DNA of 64,000 nt from Amphimedon queenslandica (taxonomy: Eukaryota; Porifera; Demospongiae; Haplosclerida; Niphatidae): positions 41,542 through 105,541 of the forward strand of contig NW_003546457.1 in assembly GCF_000090795.2 (NCBI RefSeq), written 5' to 3'. A program made the translations under genes and the position numbers. Under the pieces are notes generated by a model, which saw nothing but the letters and a program-made list of their open reading frames with translations, was not told the DNA's origin and did not search any database. Positions 1-12,577 of this stretch are shown here, piece by piece. Numbering within the stretch: position 1 is the stretch's first letter; every line of letters begins with the position of its first letter.

Positions 1-608
1 TGAGTAGCAAATGATGTGCCAACACTAAACATTATGAGGTGTTTATACAAGTTAGTATGCGGTTAATGTAATCTTGTTCTGTAGACAAAAGGGACAGAAT
101 TGGACTATCCCGGGGAACTTACCTTCCAATTCTGGTAAAAGTTATCATAAGCATTTTATGTGGCACTAACCATCAACTATTTTTTTATAGATCTATAACA
201 GCTAGCTTAGCTAAATAATTATAAATGCCAGTCTAATTTATGAACTTAAAAAAATAATTACAACTTAATGAAAAATAATATTAACAAAAAATGCTACATT
301 ATTATTCAGGCCCAACCTGAGTCTAGTCTTATGCATTCTGTGCATATCTTACTTTCATTATCGTCAACAACTTCAGCACGAGCAGTTCCACTCTCAAGTA
401 ATTCCACATTATTGACTTCATCAAATGAATTAGACAAGAACAGCTCTACACCATCAGCTGTAATGGTGTCTGGTAATCCTGACAACAACAGGTAGTGTAC
501 TGACTCTACTGGTGGCTCTGAGTCAAAAAAATATGAAATGATATCTCGCGAGTAATGATTAACTAACCTTCTCCAGAAGAATCTTCTTCAGTTGCACCAC
601 TAGCCATA
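1..608 (-). CDS. 5' part of a gene with an RRM-like segment (runs off left edge)
   Basis: The ATG lies at 606-608 (protein begins MASGATEEDSSGE). Exon 1 ends at a GT donor near 567 and joins in frame to an exon starting near 534 (reads PPVESVHYLLLSGLPDTITA). The second exon has an RRM-like order: a beta strand (YLLLSGLP), a helix (TADGVELFLS) and a second strand (VNNVELLESGTARAEVVDD). This recalls the small RRM-like modules at the N-terminus of PARP10/PARP14-type proteins, but the match is too short to name the gene. The frame reaches a stop at 306 if unspliced. A good donor (GAAA|GTAAGA) near 355 and another at about 122 (GGAAG|GTAAGT) suggest splicing continues past the left edge. Function not assigned; the start is well supported, the family is a guess. 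Confidence 0.45.
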
Positions 609-772
609 GCTTACTGTGATGCTATGAGAAAGATAGGCTTCGAATATGGGATGTATCCTAGCGAGAGTATGTCTTCTAACAGATAATCCTCTTCAACAAA
701 AGACACAGCGTGGTTTTCTCCTTTAAAAATTATAAAAGACGCACGTATCTATGACCACACCCCGCGCATTCA

Positions 773-1732
773 ATGACCGGCCGACTCATTATCACGAATC
801 AATGGTGTTATGATGCACCATCTGTGGATGAATACATACAAGAACTGGTGGCAAGCAAGCTGCTATGGAATATATTCCAATGCTTTATTATGAATGACTT
901 ATGTGGTGTTAATTGAGCCATTACAGGGAAGTTGAACCAGCAGAGGCACAGAGGAAGGGCTAAGTATGCAAGACTAGACTATTTGAGCAGAGCTTGATAA
1001 AAAAATATATGGTGATGATTGAGTATAGAGTCAGTAGACCATTGAAGGGAGGAAGGAGGTAAGCTTTAATGATATACTGTAGTGAGTATAAAAATTTGGC
1101 AAATTACTCTAAGGTCTAGGAGACTCAGTAATTTTGTCAATCTACATACCATGCCACAAAATGACAAAATCAATCGTTAAAATTTTGACAAGGAGCTTAA
1201 ATTAACATTTTAAACACACCTTCACTTACACTTTAGAAGTGAGATGAATGCATTATTAATCAATTAGTTTCTTGAACAGTGATCACTCTAATTAAGCACA
1301 GGACCCTTATGAATATGTTCCAGATGATTTTATAAGTGAGTAGACATTATTATCAAAATAGGCGAGTCAACCCGTACTGGCAAAACCTACTAAATTCAAA
1401 TGCCTACTAAGAACTTAAATTACATGTATTTAGCAATGAACAAATATTTGAATGAATGTTCCAACATTCACCCCAGCCCAACTAATTATTATAGTGCTGT
1501 TTAATTATTTAAGTGTAGTATCATTGTTGTACCTCAACTACAGAAAAAGAGAAAAATGTGTCTAACAGCAATCAGCAAGTACTGATTTCATCTGAGGGGG
1601 AAATCAAAGTGAAGAAGGAGCAGAGGAGGTAAGGAATACACATTCTGTATTGATGTTTATTTTTGATATTAAATCCTTTCTATAACTTTGGCAAAATTGT
1701 TGAATAATAAACAAATACACAGGACAAAATAG
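773..1732 (+). CDS. possible unidentified multi-exon gene
   Basis: An ATG at 773 opens a 47-codon frame beginning MTGRLIITNQWCYDAPSVDE. Downstream are two exon candidates whose phases fit. The first, 1302-1335, lies between CACAG and GTGAGT and reads DPYEYVPDDFI. It ends one base into a codon that the second, 1544-1628 (between CTACAG and GTAAGG), completes; that exon reads KKEKNVSNSNQQ then a Lys/Glu-rich stretch. A third piece after CACAG at 1722 would add Thr-Lys and a stop at 1730-1732. How the first block joins the others is unclear; a 21-nt microexon at about 1051-1071 before GTAAGC is one option. No family recognised. The start at 773 would be divergent from the gene at 608. Phase agreement and splice sites are the only evidence, so this could be spurious. 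Confidence 0.25.
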
Positions 1733-2282
1733 GGAGGAAATAGCAAATGAGGTATTGAAGGATTATGACACTGTATAGTGTATATACTAGAAGAATGTAG
1801 AATATTGAGGGGATCACCCCCTTGCCATGTCCAGACATACATGTACATATGAAAAGTACTTCAACAATTGGGGTTTTGCCGAATAAAATTTTTTTGTAAC
1901 TTATTAGGTAGATTTATAGTATTGCACAAGAGTTCGCTCTGACTGAGTTTTATTTTGGTGATTTGATACAGCAATCACATAATCATGGCTAACAAACATG
2001 CATGCTTAATTGTATGTGTAAATCTAATCAAAACTACCCAATAATGGCACTATTGATAAAACATGACAGCAGAGCAAATTAGTATAGTTGTATGTAACTA
2101 TTAACATGTATTAACACTTTTAGGCAATAATAAAGAAATGTCGCAGCCATCTAAACACATGTATCCATATCATGAAAGATTTATCAAACCAATTTTAATA
2201 ATAATATTCAGTTAAATTAATAGTAACTAATATTTAGTTAAATAATTAAAATATCCTAAGCTAAATGTTAAGTTTTTCCAGC
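1733..2282. other. no gene seen; AT-rich spacer
   Basis: The stretch is AT-rich with stops in all frames. I see no repeat family, RNA gene or splice-consistent exon. It lies between the possible plus-strand gene and the 3' end of the RNase T2 gene and probably holds 3' untranslated sequence of both. Confidence 0.5.
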
Positions 2283-3450
2283 TTACAGATAGTTCACAAC
2301 AATAGACTCATCACAAGGCTGAATAGAAGCAAACCAGTCCATATCACAATCAACTGCTTCAAGATCAGTTGTGAAACAAAAACGAGCTTGAAACAAGACT
2401 TGGCTGTCTCCTTTTCTCTGCAAGAGAAAAATCAGCTTTATAAAAGCAATAGTATACTATTAATAACAATGACATGACAGCAATAGTGACACTACAGAAT
2501 AAAAATAACAATAGTAGCATACTGTGCATTCGAAAGCTGGCAGCTTGTCGAAAACATTGAATTTTGCAAGGTTGTATTCATTAGAGTGGGTTACACCAGC
2601 ACTGGATAGGGAACTGTCGATATTTAGAGTCTCAAACATTGTCAGAGCAGTAGTGAAGTATGCTATCATTGAATCTATCGTGGTCATGCTAGGAGCATTC
2701 ATAGCACATGTGCCGTGCTTGCACCATTCATGTGACCTATAACAATAACAAAGAGGGAGTGGAAAAGGTGTGCAATTAAGGAAACCACATTCCACACTTT
2801 TATACAGTAAACACTTTCCTTACCAGAAGCTAGTGGAATCTCCACCATAAAGTGTCGGCCATTCTTGATTCATCTTTTGAGTGAGGTCCTGAGAAGGAGG
2901 AAACCTTATACCATCAATTCAACTCAATGTGAATACAATAACAATCCAATGAGCAGTGTCTCTCAACATATTACACAAACACATTAATAGTCATTTACAC
3001 TATTGTATTAAACATACAGTCAAAGCAGACTCATCAAAGTGAGCTGAAGAGTTGCAACTATTGGGTCCCATTTGTCCCTTTTGTGATGGCCTGAAGATAA
3101 AGAAACACGTGGTATTAGTCTTGGCAACAAAAATGATTGATCACTCACCATAAGCCATGAATTGTCCAGCCATTAAAGTTAGAGGCATCACAATTGTGAA
3201 GCTAAAAGGTTATTGACTAATGATACACAAACAAAATCAATCATTACATTGCAGTATCCTTTAGCATTCTGTACTGTCAACTGAACATAGTCAATTTGTG
3301 GCCTAGCGATGCCACTGTGAAAGAGAGATATATATTAACAATTTAACATCAAAGGATCGGAACTCACGCTGACTTAGCACAACAAGTATTACAGTCTCCG
3401 TTAGACAGAGAGAGGAGGCAAGCCAAGATAAGGAGGAAGAGCTTCTCCAT
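2283..3450 (-). CDS. Ribonuclease T2 family, secreted or lysosomal endoribonuclease
   Basis: Six short exons read through in phase. Exon 1 (3450 down to about 3367) encodes a signal peptide (MEKLFLLILACLLSLSNG) followed by Cys-rich CNTCC. The next exons carry the two catalytic blocks of the family: CAS I as WTIHGLWP at about 3150-3200 with its junction to the next exon, and CAS II as HEWCKHGTC near 2705-2740. The catalytic histidines and the glutamate are intact, so an active enzyme is expected. Mature enzymes of this family cut single-stranded RNA in acidic compartments or outside the cell through a 2',3'-cyclic intermediate. The last exon ends QPCDESIVVNYL with TAA at 2283-2285. About 230-240 residues, the usual size. 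Introns are about 50-100 bp. Family assignment is firm; the exact subfamily is not. Confidence 0.93.
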
Positions 3451-3537
3451 TTTTGTAAATAATTGCACGAGGTGTCAACTATCAACCACTGAGCATGAAG
3501 CGACCAACAAGCCACCAACGCAGAATGCCGCCAAAAC

Positions 3538-3981
3538 CAGTGTTGCCAGATGGGTTTGGCCAATTGTTCACAAAATTTTGTCAAAAAGTTCATGTTTTCA
3601 CAAAAAAGTTTATGTTTTCTCAAAATTTTGGAACGACAGGTTAATAACTACTGAATTAACATTAATAACTACTTACTTAACTTTAATAACCATAAATTAA
3701 CTTTAATAACCAAGAAATAACTTTTGTAACTAGTTAATAACTATACCAATTTATTTTTATAACTTTAATAAGATGATGCTTATCACTGAAATCTTGCTGA
3801 AATGAACACTGATGTCTCATTTTGAGAGCTAAATCAATGCCTCAAACATTGAATTTTCAAAGTTTATAAAAGTCTCAAAAGTTCATGAAAAGTTCATGAA
3901 AAAAATTAGTTCATGAAAAGTTCATGCCAAGGCTGAAAAGTTCATAAATCTATGAACTTTGTTCATGATCTGGCAACCCTG
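3538..3981. mobile_element. MITE-like element with CAGnGTTGCCAGAT ends
   Basis: The left end CAGTGTTGCCAGAT (3538) is matched inverted at the right end as ATCTGGCAACCCTG (to 3981). The interior has degenerate repeats of AAAGTTCATGAAAA and a run of TTAATAACTA-type units at about 3640-3730. CAGnG termini are typical of hAT-type DNA transposons. No clear 8-bp target duplication was found, and there is no transposase. It sits about 90 bp upstream of the RNase T2 start codon, so it may lie in or near that gene's promoter. The rest of the 3451-4171 spacer shows no gene. Confidence 0.55.
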
Positions 3982-4171
3982 AAAATACTTCCGGTCTTGA
4001 AGATAAGTATTAATTGAGCACGTACCTATCACATGTATTGCATGCATTCATGTTTAATCTTATTATTGAATTAACAAAGCTTAACAGAAATTAGAGAATG
4101 ATAAAAAATGATTTGGTAATAACACTGTACATACATACATAATAATAATAATAATTTCCATTTCTCTCTCG

Positions 4172-7100
4172 TTAAGTGAGTGCACCTTGTTTTCTAATAA
4201 AGTTATAAGCTGCCTATGAGTGCAAGAATAAAATAATAACAAAAATCATTGATAATAATAACAAAATATTATACCTCATAAGTGACTAATGTATATTCAT
4301 CAGCAGGTTCAGTGTAAGCAAAGTCAGTCAAATAATGAAGATAAGCTCCAAGATGAGAGAGACCAGCCTTTACCACAATAAACACAACTGATGGTAGCAA
4401 TACATCACAAGACAACTGCTGGATCTATGAAATAAAAAAGGAGACACACAGTAACTTATGGCAGCTGTTTGATTGGTTTATAAAGTGATTGCATGCACAA
4501 TCAAGTGAAAAATAACAAAATAATGTAGTATTATAATTCATGAAATCTATATCAATTCCTGTTAAAAATCAATTCCTGTTGAAAGTCTATAGGTTATGAG
4601 TGCATTAATACATACATTTGACAGCTGCTGAAATGCAACTCTGAAGAGGTCCAGAAATTCCCCAGGTGCATATAGTGTACTGCCAATACAAGTAAACCAA
4701 GAAGTGAAAGTTATTATACCCAAAATTATCACAACATACTTCATCCTTTGGAGTACAATAGCAGCATTCTCTAGATCCTAACAATATTGATAACAGTAAA
4801 AACAGTACACAGAGTTAATACAAACATAGCCTACCTCGAGAACAGTGTTGTCTTCTTTTCCCAAAATCTTCTTACATAAATTTCTAAAATAACAAATAAG
4901 TCCACCATAAAATTACAGTTAGTTAAACAACAGCTAATTTTACTGTGGAAAATGTATAAAATGAAGAAGTCTTTCGTCGTCCATTTGAGATAGAAAGTCT
5001 GTCCCTCTACTGTATTCCTTGTCATCATCAACATGATGCAATATGTATAGCATCTTCAGTGATGGATAGATACGCTGGAACACAAGTGGATGCAACAAAG
5101 TGTAGCCTATAAAACACAAAGTAATCATTCACAACCAGTAACATACAGCTATACTTTCCATGTACATGCACTTTACAAAAAGAATATAAAAGCAGTTTAT
5201 AATTCATACAGTATGTACTCAGTATTGTGTACATTGTATGTGATCCTAGGCTTTCATTATATATTTTTAATATAAATAACCACAGGCTGTTTTTGGCTTC
5301 CCCTATGTATACTTGATATAGGCTTCTCTTTCATGAATACAATAATACTCATATTACCTGAGTTAATGCAGAGGTAGTCGTCAGGGTCTGCATCACCCAA
5401 TCGAGTTAACCCAATAGCAGTCACGTCGTGATCAGAACCATCCAAAAAAGGGAACAGAATCCTATTAACAAATCCAATAGTGTGTAAACAGTGTCTGCTA
5501 ATGCATCAAGCCTGTTACCTGACAATGCTGTGAAGTCGTTTGATGATATACTGTACTTCTGATATAGCGTGAGGCAGGAGGAACCTATTAGCACCAATGC
5601 CACCATAACTGTCTCTGAATACAGTCTCCAGCCTATTCATTAGTACCCCAAGAGGATGTGAAGGTGTATTAAAAGCCTACACGCATTACACAAGCACATT
5701 AGTATATTAAACTGCTTTGTATGAAGACCCTTACTTGATCAATGTACCTCTGTATAGCTCTATTAGTATCTGATAATACTAAACCAGCATTCTCACTATT
5801 TGAACTCTCTCCTTCATCGCTTCCATGCTCTGCGTGTTCCTCTACTAGTGAAGGGAGGGTGGTAGGAGGAGGAGGTGGACTGTAATCTGCATGAGGTGAA
5901 TATGTCAGCCCTGGACCAACTGGTGGATAGGAACTAGCTATCTCTTCTTGTAAGTGTAATGGTCCACTGATCTTGATCTTATCCCCAGTCCTCAGTTTAT
6001 GTGTATGCTCAATACTTAGTTGCATTAAAGATGCTTCAAGATCATCAAGTGTCCTACGCTGACTAGTAGCAGGGCTGCCTTCGTCTTCATTGCTGTCTTG
6101 AAAAGTCATGGCACGAGCTCTTTCAAGTGATATCAGTTCGCCGGGGGCCCTCACTGTTTTAGGAATAGTGCTAAGGGAGCTGGCTCTTCTCAGTGGTGCT
6201 AGTACAGGGGATCCACCCATAGGTGAGTTGGTAGGTGATTGATAGGTGTCAAAGGTCCCGGCAGCAATACGACTCCAAGCAGTGAGAACATCAGATGCAG
6301 CATTACCTGAAAATCCTAACATCTTCTCGCACTCCTCAAACAAAGACTGCCACTTGTTTGATGCTAGTACAGTACATGTACCAATTCGACCATCAAGCCT
6401 TGCTATCCTAGTAGGACAACAATAAATGATAAATAGTAGATTGAATATGACTGACTGTAGTTCAGAGAAGGAGTTTCTCCATGACTCTATTGCTTTCACA
6501 CCAAAGGAGAGTCCTCTTTTCTTAGGATGAACAAGAGTGGCACGCTGTATGTCAATGTTAGTATGCCACGAACCACCAAAGTATCCTTCAATAGTGACAC
6601 CATTACTCAGTGCTAGAGTTCCCTTTATAAAAGAGAGTGAAAGAAACAAAATGAAATTGACACTAACAGACAACAGGAACACAAGATACTAACAATGATT
6701 CAAATGAGAAGGAAGTAAGAGGCTACACCAATTTCTTTTTAAAATAAATATGTCACTTCATTGCTAAATTATGTATAACGTCAAATCAAGGGCTCTTTGT
6801 GAGGGTAAAAAAATAACCATTAATGCAACTACATGTACATGCAGTATTAGTGAAGTTCCCAATACAATTTTCGAACACTAATATACATGTAAACTGACTC
6901 ACCTTTCCTGTCAGTTTGAAGTCTGGTCCTAGTTTACCCATGAAGGAGCTTCCATTAGGATCCAATATGAGACCATCATTACCACTCTAAATACATACAT
7001 GCACATTAGTACAATGATGATGATTATTAGCTTACACCAATTGTTCCGTTAGTGAAGATGGCCTCACAGTAAGTACCTGTTGATGTTACCTGTATACCAG

Positions 7101-10100
7101 GGCCAGATCTCTGACCCTCAGACCACATTCCTAAATATCTCTCATGTCTGTCAAATAAATGAACACGAAAATGAATTAAAAATTTTGAAAAAAATAGAGC
7201 CCTTGGTTTTTCTAAAACTGGCTCTGAATTTTTATAACATTTTCCGAAACATAATGATGCACTTATGCTATGTACAAAGTTTGAGCTGATTCTGACTAGA
7301 ATTTTTTATGTTACGGCCATTTTAAGAAAACACTAAATTCTGAAAAATACCCAAGGCTATAATAGCCTTGGGTATTAATTTTTTCAGAAAATGGCTTGAA
7401 AATCACCCCAAATTTTTATTGCATTTTCTGATACATATTGATGTCCTTATGCTGTGTAGAAAGTTTGAGCTGATTCCAACTTCAATTTTTCAAGTTATGG
7501 CTATTTTAAGAAAACACCAAAATTATCTTTCAAAAAAATGGCTCCGAAATTACCCCAAATTTTTATTGCATTTTCTGATACATATTGATGTCCTTATACT
7601 GTGTACAAAGTTTAAGCTGATTCCGACTTTAATTTTTCAAGTTAAGGCCATTTTAAGAAAATGTCAAAATTCTGAAAAATACCCAAGGCTATAGCCCATG
7701 GTTTTTTCCAAAAAAATGGCTCCGAAATCACCCCAAATTTTTATTGCATTTTCTGATACATATTGATGTCCTTATTCTGTGTAGCAAGTTTTAGGTGATT
7801 CCAACTTCAATTTTTCAAGTTACGGCTATTTTTTTAAAAATGCCAAAATTTTAAAAAATACCCAAGGCTATAGCCCATGGTTTTTTTCCAAATAACAGCT
7901 CGGAAATGACCCCAAATTTTTATTACATTTTCTGATACATATTGATGTCCTTATGCTGTGTACAAAGTTTGAGCTGTTTCCAACAAAAATTTTTCGAGTT
8001 ATGGCCATTTTAAGAAAACAAGCCAATTCTTGAAAAAAAAGCAAAGGCAAAGTTTATTAACACGGTTTAATTAACTACATGTATGCCGCCACTTTTCTTA
8101 TAATCTATTACTCTAGACTGTGCATAAGATTACTTACTTCAATCTGTCGTCATAGACTCCATACCCGTGTTGTTTATCAAGCAACCAGCCACCACAATAG
8201 GTAGAGTTCTTTCTAGAAGCTTCTTCAAGTCTACCAAACCCGTCCCTCTTGTCCTTAGACCAGTGACCATCATACACATCACCATTCGAGTACCTATTAT
8301 CAATAAAAAATATAGTTAATAATAATTCTTAGTTGTACATGTACATGTACATGTAGCTACATGCACATTAGTTATAATTTTAATAGAACAGCTCAAACTT
8401 GATACATAACACACATGTATTAATGTATACATATCATACAATGAAGAAATCAACTAGCATTTTTCTATAGCTAAATTTTTAAGTTTATGTAATCGATCAG
8501 AATCAACTTAAAACTTGATACATAATATAAAACAAATGGAGACTTCCTTTCTTGCATAACTACATGTACTGTACAACAGGGCATCATTTAGCAAGTGGGG
8601 ACTAGGGAATGGCAAAGTGTTACAAAACTAAGTGCAAAATTAATATCAATTAGCAAAATCAATATTTCTGATTATTGACAAATATTACACATACATGTAT
8701 TGCTATTATTGTAATCACTACTATTCCCCATGTCTGCTCAAGGCAAGAGGGAAGATTAAGAAGTGAGTGAGTCCTGCATTATGGTCACTCAATCAGTTAA
8801 CAATTAGTTAGCAAACAAAACAGCTACAGTAATGGAGCATGGGATCATTGTCCTCTCTTGGGTAATATCGATATCCTTTGTTTACAAAATGGGGACAAAG
8901 CTCCATGGGTTGTTCCAAAAAGTTATCAGTGACTCGTGTGAGCTCTATTTGTATACCTGTCTTTTAACCATGTTGCATAGGAAAATAAAAGTGCTTTAGT
9001 AGCTAATCCACCCATTGACCATACATGTGCATTGTCCTGTACATGAGGAGGAGGAGACCACAACAAATGAAATGGGACACATGTACATGTACATAATGTT
9101 TTCAAGCAGACAGCATAAGAACATGCTTACATGTACATGTATCAAAACATAAAATTAAAATGTAGAATTCTCTCTCCTAGCCATTTTTGACAAAATACCT
9201 AGTACATTGTCTTTTGTCCTGATTATAGAGCAAATTTAATTTTCAATTTTGATCAGAAAAACCTCAAACTTTCCACACAATATAAAAACAAGAAAAATGA
9301 AAAAGGTTCCACAATTTAATACACTAACAGGTACAGAACAATTGATTCAAATTCAATGAATGATGATATGAAATTTGCAATGTAAATAATAAAACCAAAC
9401 ACTATAAATTATGTCTCTTACTTCATTTCCCCTTGACCCTCCATTAGTCCGTTATAAAAGTCTCCAATGTATTTCTTGCGATACTCGCTGTCGGCAAACC
9501 ACAACAGTTCACCTTTGCCATGAAACTTTCCTTTTCTGAAGTTTCCTTTATAAAGTTTCCCACTGGGCTCATGCCAAAACTCACCACTACAGAACAAAAA
9601 ATACAACAAATAACAATTGTGCAATGTACAGTAAATGCATAGCATGTGTAAAATAATTCACTAATAATTTTTTACTATGATCCTTTACTGGTCAGTTCCT
9701 GTTATATCTAAAGTTAGCATTATTTTTTGGCACATCAAATATAGCAACATAAAATTCACTGTTAGATCTATTATGGAGTTTTGGAGACTTTTGGTCTCCC
9801 ATACTTGGTCTAGGTAAAATGTTCCATTTTAGGTTTATACATGTACTCTGTCATATTTAGCTCTCCTAAAATCTCATAGTTTAGTTGGATTGGTCTCCCA
9901 AAAATTATTTCCAGATCTAGCAAGACAACACCCAAGAGTACAGAAATTTTGATTGAATGCACTTAAAAAAAATAAAGTTTTCTCTCTCTCTCTCTCTCTC
10001 TCTCCCTCAAAAGCTCACTCAAGTCTGACTAACTAACCTTCCGTGTGGTTTAGCATTCAGCCACTGTCCCTTGTAGCGAACGTCCTTCATTTCCAGTAAA

Positions 10101-12577
10101 GATTGAAAGGTGTATTGCATAAAGTCCCGACTCCTAATCAACTGGAGTTTGGTATCAAGCGTAAGGTCACTGTGGATAAAACAAATCATTTGTTAGTGAA
10201 CAGGAACAAAATAAATTAGGAGAAAAGGTACAAGCCAAAACCAACACTTGACAACAACAGATATCTGCTGACGACAAATATAGAACATATTTAAGTGTAG
10301 CTGTGATGTACATGTACATGTACATGTACATGTAGGACTTAGTGCAACTTTCTTTACTAAAAACAACATGTACAGTTTTTATAATCACAGACTAGGTACT
10401 GAGATAACATTTTCACTACTTAGCTTTAATTTCAGTGTTATTTAAGGATAGTGCAAAGTAAATGAGTGAATGCACAATATAACTTGTTACAAAATGCATT
10501 ACATTGAATGATTGCTGTTTGTTTATAAAAGGTAGGTCACGTAACAGGAAACACTTATCATAAGGCTGTGACATTATTTAGAGACTAATATAAAATAGCC
10601 CTAAGCTACATGTAGATATACTGTACATGAGTATTGAGTAGAGAATACATTATTGTTATATGCCAGAGTTTCAGTTTTTGTGTAAATAAAATATGAATAG
10701 TAAAAGTGAGGAGGTAACATAAGTATAATGTAATTTCTAGTCTAAAAGTCATGGCAGCCATTTTGAAGTGGGGTGAATCCTACTTAGTAACGCTGCCGCG
10801 TTACTAATACTATGACAGAGCAATCTACTTCCTAAAACAGTGAAGACTAGTCTTTTTGAATGATTTATGCTGAGGGTCTTTTGAAATAGCACCCTTTTGT
10901 ATTGATTAAATCGTAATAATTTTTATTTCCATTATATTTCACCCATAATGTATGACAGCAATAGAAATGACGTCACAAAAAGTTTAAGGCAATTGGCAAT
11001 CTAATCGTAACTTCCATAACATTTCCAGTATAATCGTAATCATTGCATTTAAACACAATCAGTAATCACAACAACCCAGTCTATAGTACAGTAATTCAGT
11101 CAATTCAAAATTGAAATTGTAGCTGATGATTACAATAAATACAAACAACTATCACAGGCCCTCTACCATATAAAACATAATCTTATCAAAATTGAAAAGT
11201 GCCTGTTTTAGTAATACATTCCATGACTATAGTGAGTTGATATTATGCTGATCACAAAGATAAAATAGTAGTATTATAGTAACTTACCCTCTACCAGAAA
11301 TGACCTGTGAAACTTGTAGATCTTGGCAGATAGCATCAACAATAGTGCTGACCCATATAGACTAGAAATACATAATTATACAATAATTATAATAATATAC
11401 AATCAATGGAAGAGTAAGTAGTCATTACTTTGTGAATGAATTCCTTACACTGCAAATCTAAGTGTGTCTCGGGTAATATTAGCCTAAATGATGTCCTGTA
11501 AGATACAAAGAGACGGTGGATTACTAGAAGATGATGATGTTCATGCCTTGTCTAACTTTACTTTATATACTCCAGCACACAAGCTGTCAACATTGTGTCA
11601 GCTACCATTTATATACAGAGGAGTTTATAATGGAAGCACAGCAACATTAATAATTTTGCTTTTTCAGAAAGTATGCATAGGATTAGATTAAAATAAGGTT
11701 GGTCACTCGTAATTGCTTTAAGGAGATGCTTAAAACAAAGTGTTGATTTCTAAGAGCTAGCATACATGTAACTATATTTGCTACAATTTAAATACACGTA
11801 CATGTATAACCAGTTAACCACCTGTTTATCCTCTTTCCCTCTCTCTTCCCTTCTTCTCTTCCCTCTTTCAATCTTACTATTAACACAGCATACATATACA
11901 TGTAGGCATCGTTTTCCTAATAATTACAGTACATGTAAATTACAAAGCACTTTATGAGTAAAAATCAGATTCGAACAATGATTTTATGTAAAAAAAAACT
12001 ATCATTTAAATGTGACATGTACATATAAGATGTATGTACATTTACATTATCACTTACATGGATTGAGAGCTCTGGTTGAGTGCATTAGCTGTAATAACGT
12101 GTTGAACCCAGAGCCATTGTAATGGATATTCTGCAAGTACAACTCCCTATGATAGAACAAAATGAGAGATCATTATAAAAGCTGTTGGCTAAAATAGAGA
12201 TTCCAAGTGTCATCACAGTGCCTGTCAATATAAAAATGGCAGTTACTGCAGCATGCTGCCTAGTGTAATTTTTGGCTTCATTGGGTTGTTATGCATAATG
12301 CAATGTCAATATTTCATCAGCTAACCTGCAAAACGGCAAAAACGTCATTGAAGAGATAATACTTAGGAAGAGATTTAATACGGCTAGCATAGACTGGTAA
12401 TAGAGATATCTTATCACTGGAAAGAAGGAGCTGGCGTTCTGGTTTGTACAAAGCTGTCTGCTTAGAGAATAATAATGAAAGACACAAGGAGGAATTAATG
12501 TTAGTGACCTTCACTTTAGCTGGGAGAGTATCCCAGAGTAACTCTGTCTCTTTCCTCGTCCTTCCAACGATTGCCAT
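4172..12577 (-). CDS. Alsin-like protein (PH, MORN repeats, VPS9), ALS2/ALS2CL type
   Basis: Proteins of this family are exchange factors for the endosomal GTPase Rab5 through the C-terminal VPS9 domain. The ATG at 12575-12577 opens MAIVGRTRKETELLWDTLP. Exons near 12330-12465, 12060-12145, 11430-11485 and 11290-11365 form a PH-like domain (e.g. PKYYLFNDVFAVLQ, QWLWVQHVITANALNQ). MORN-type repeats follow (VRYKGQWLNAKPHGR near 10040; KLYKGNFRKGKFHGKGELLW near 9500; VYDGHWSKDKRDGFG near 8250; RYLGMWSEGQRSGPG near 7120). A Ser/Pro-rich linker fills 5730-6400. The VPS9 part is seen at 5150-5700 (HPLG...GIGANRF, RFLFPFLDGSD) and ends near 4200 (HLGAYLHYLTDF...YNFIRKQGALT, stop 4172). Full-length alsin carries an N-terminal RCC1-like domain and a DH domain; this model starts just before the PH domain, as in a shortened ALS2CL-type form. 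Exon edges are approximate. Confidence 0.88.
7150..8050. repeat. Tandem intronic repeat, family A, about five units
   Basis: In the intron between two MORN exons of the alsin-like gene, a unit recurs with markers at about 7281, 7464, 7612, 7791 and 7969, giving spacings of 183, 148, 179 and 178 bp. Each unit carries TTCTGATACATATTGATGTC, then CTTATGCTGTGTA, AAAGTTTGAGCTGATTCC and a TTTTCAAGTTATGGCCATTT-like piece, with CCAAGGCTATAGCCC between units. A run of open frame at 7368-7694 repeats a peptide only because the DNA repeats; I do not consider it coding. Confidence 0.9.
9979..10006. repeat. (TC)n microsatellite
   Basis: A pure run of TC dinucleotides lies in an alsin-like intron, just 3' (on the plus strand) of an A-rich tract. 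Confidence 0.9.

Noticed and set aside
3303-3623. 106-codon minus-strand frame over the RNase T2 start
   Set aside because: A different frame from the signal-peptide exon; it runs through the MITE and a splice junction.
7368-7694. 108-codon open frame with an internally repeated hydrophobic peptide
   Set aside because: The repeat follows exactly the roughly 178-bp DNA repeat, lies within an intron on the strand opposite to the host gene, and breaks in other units. It is a by-product of the repeat.
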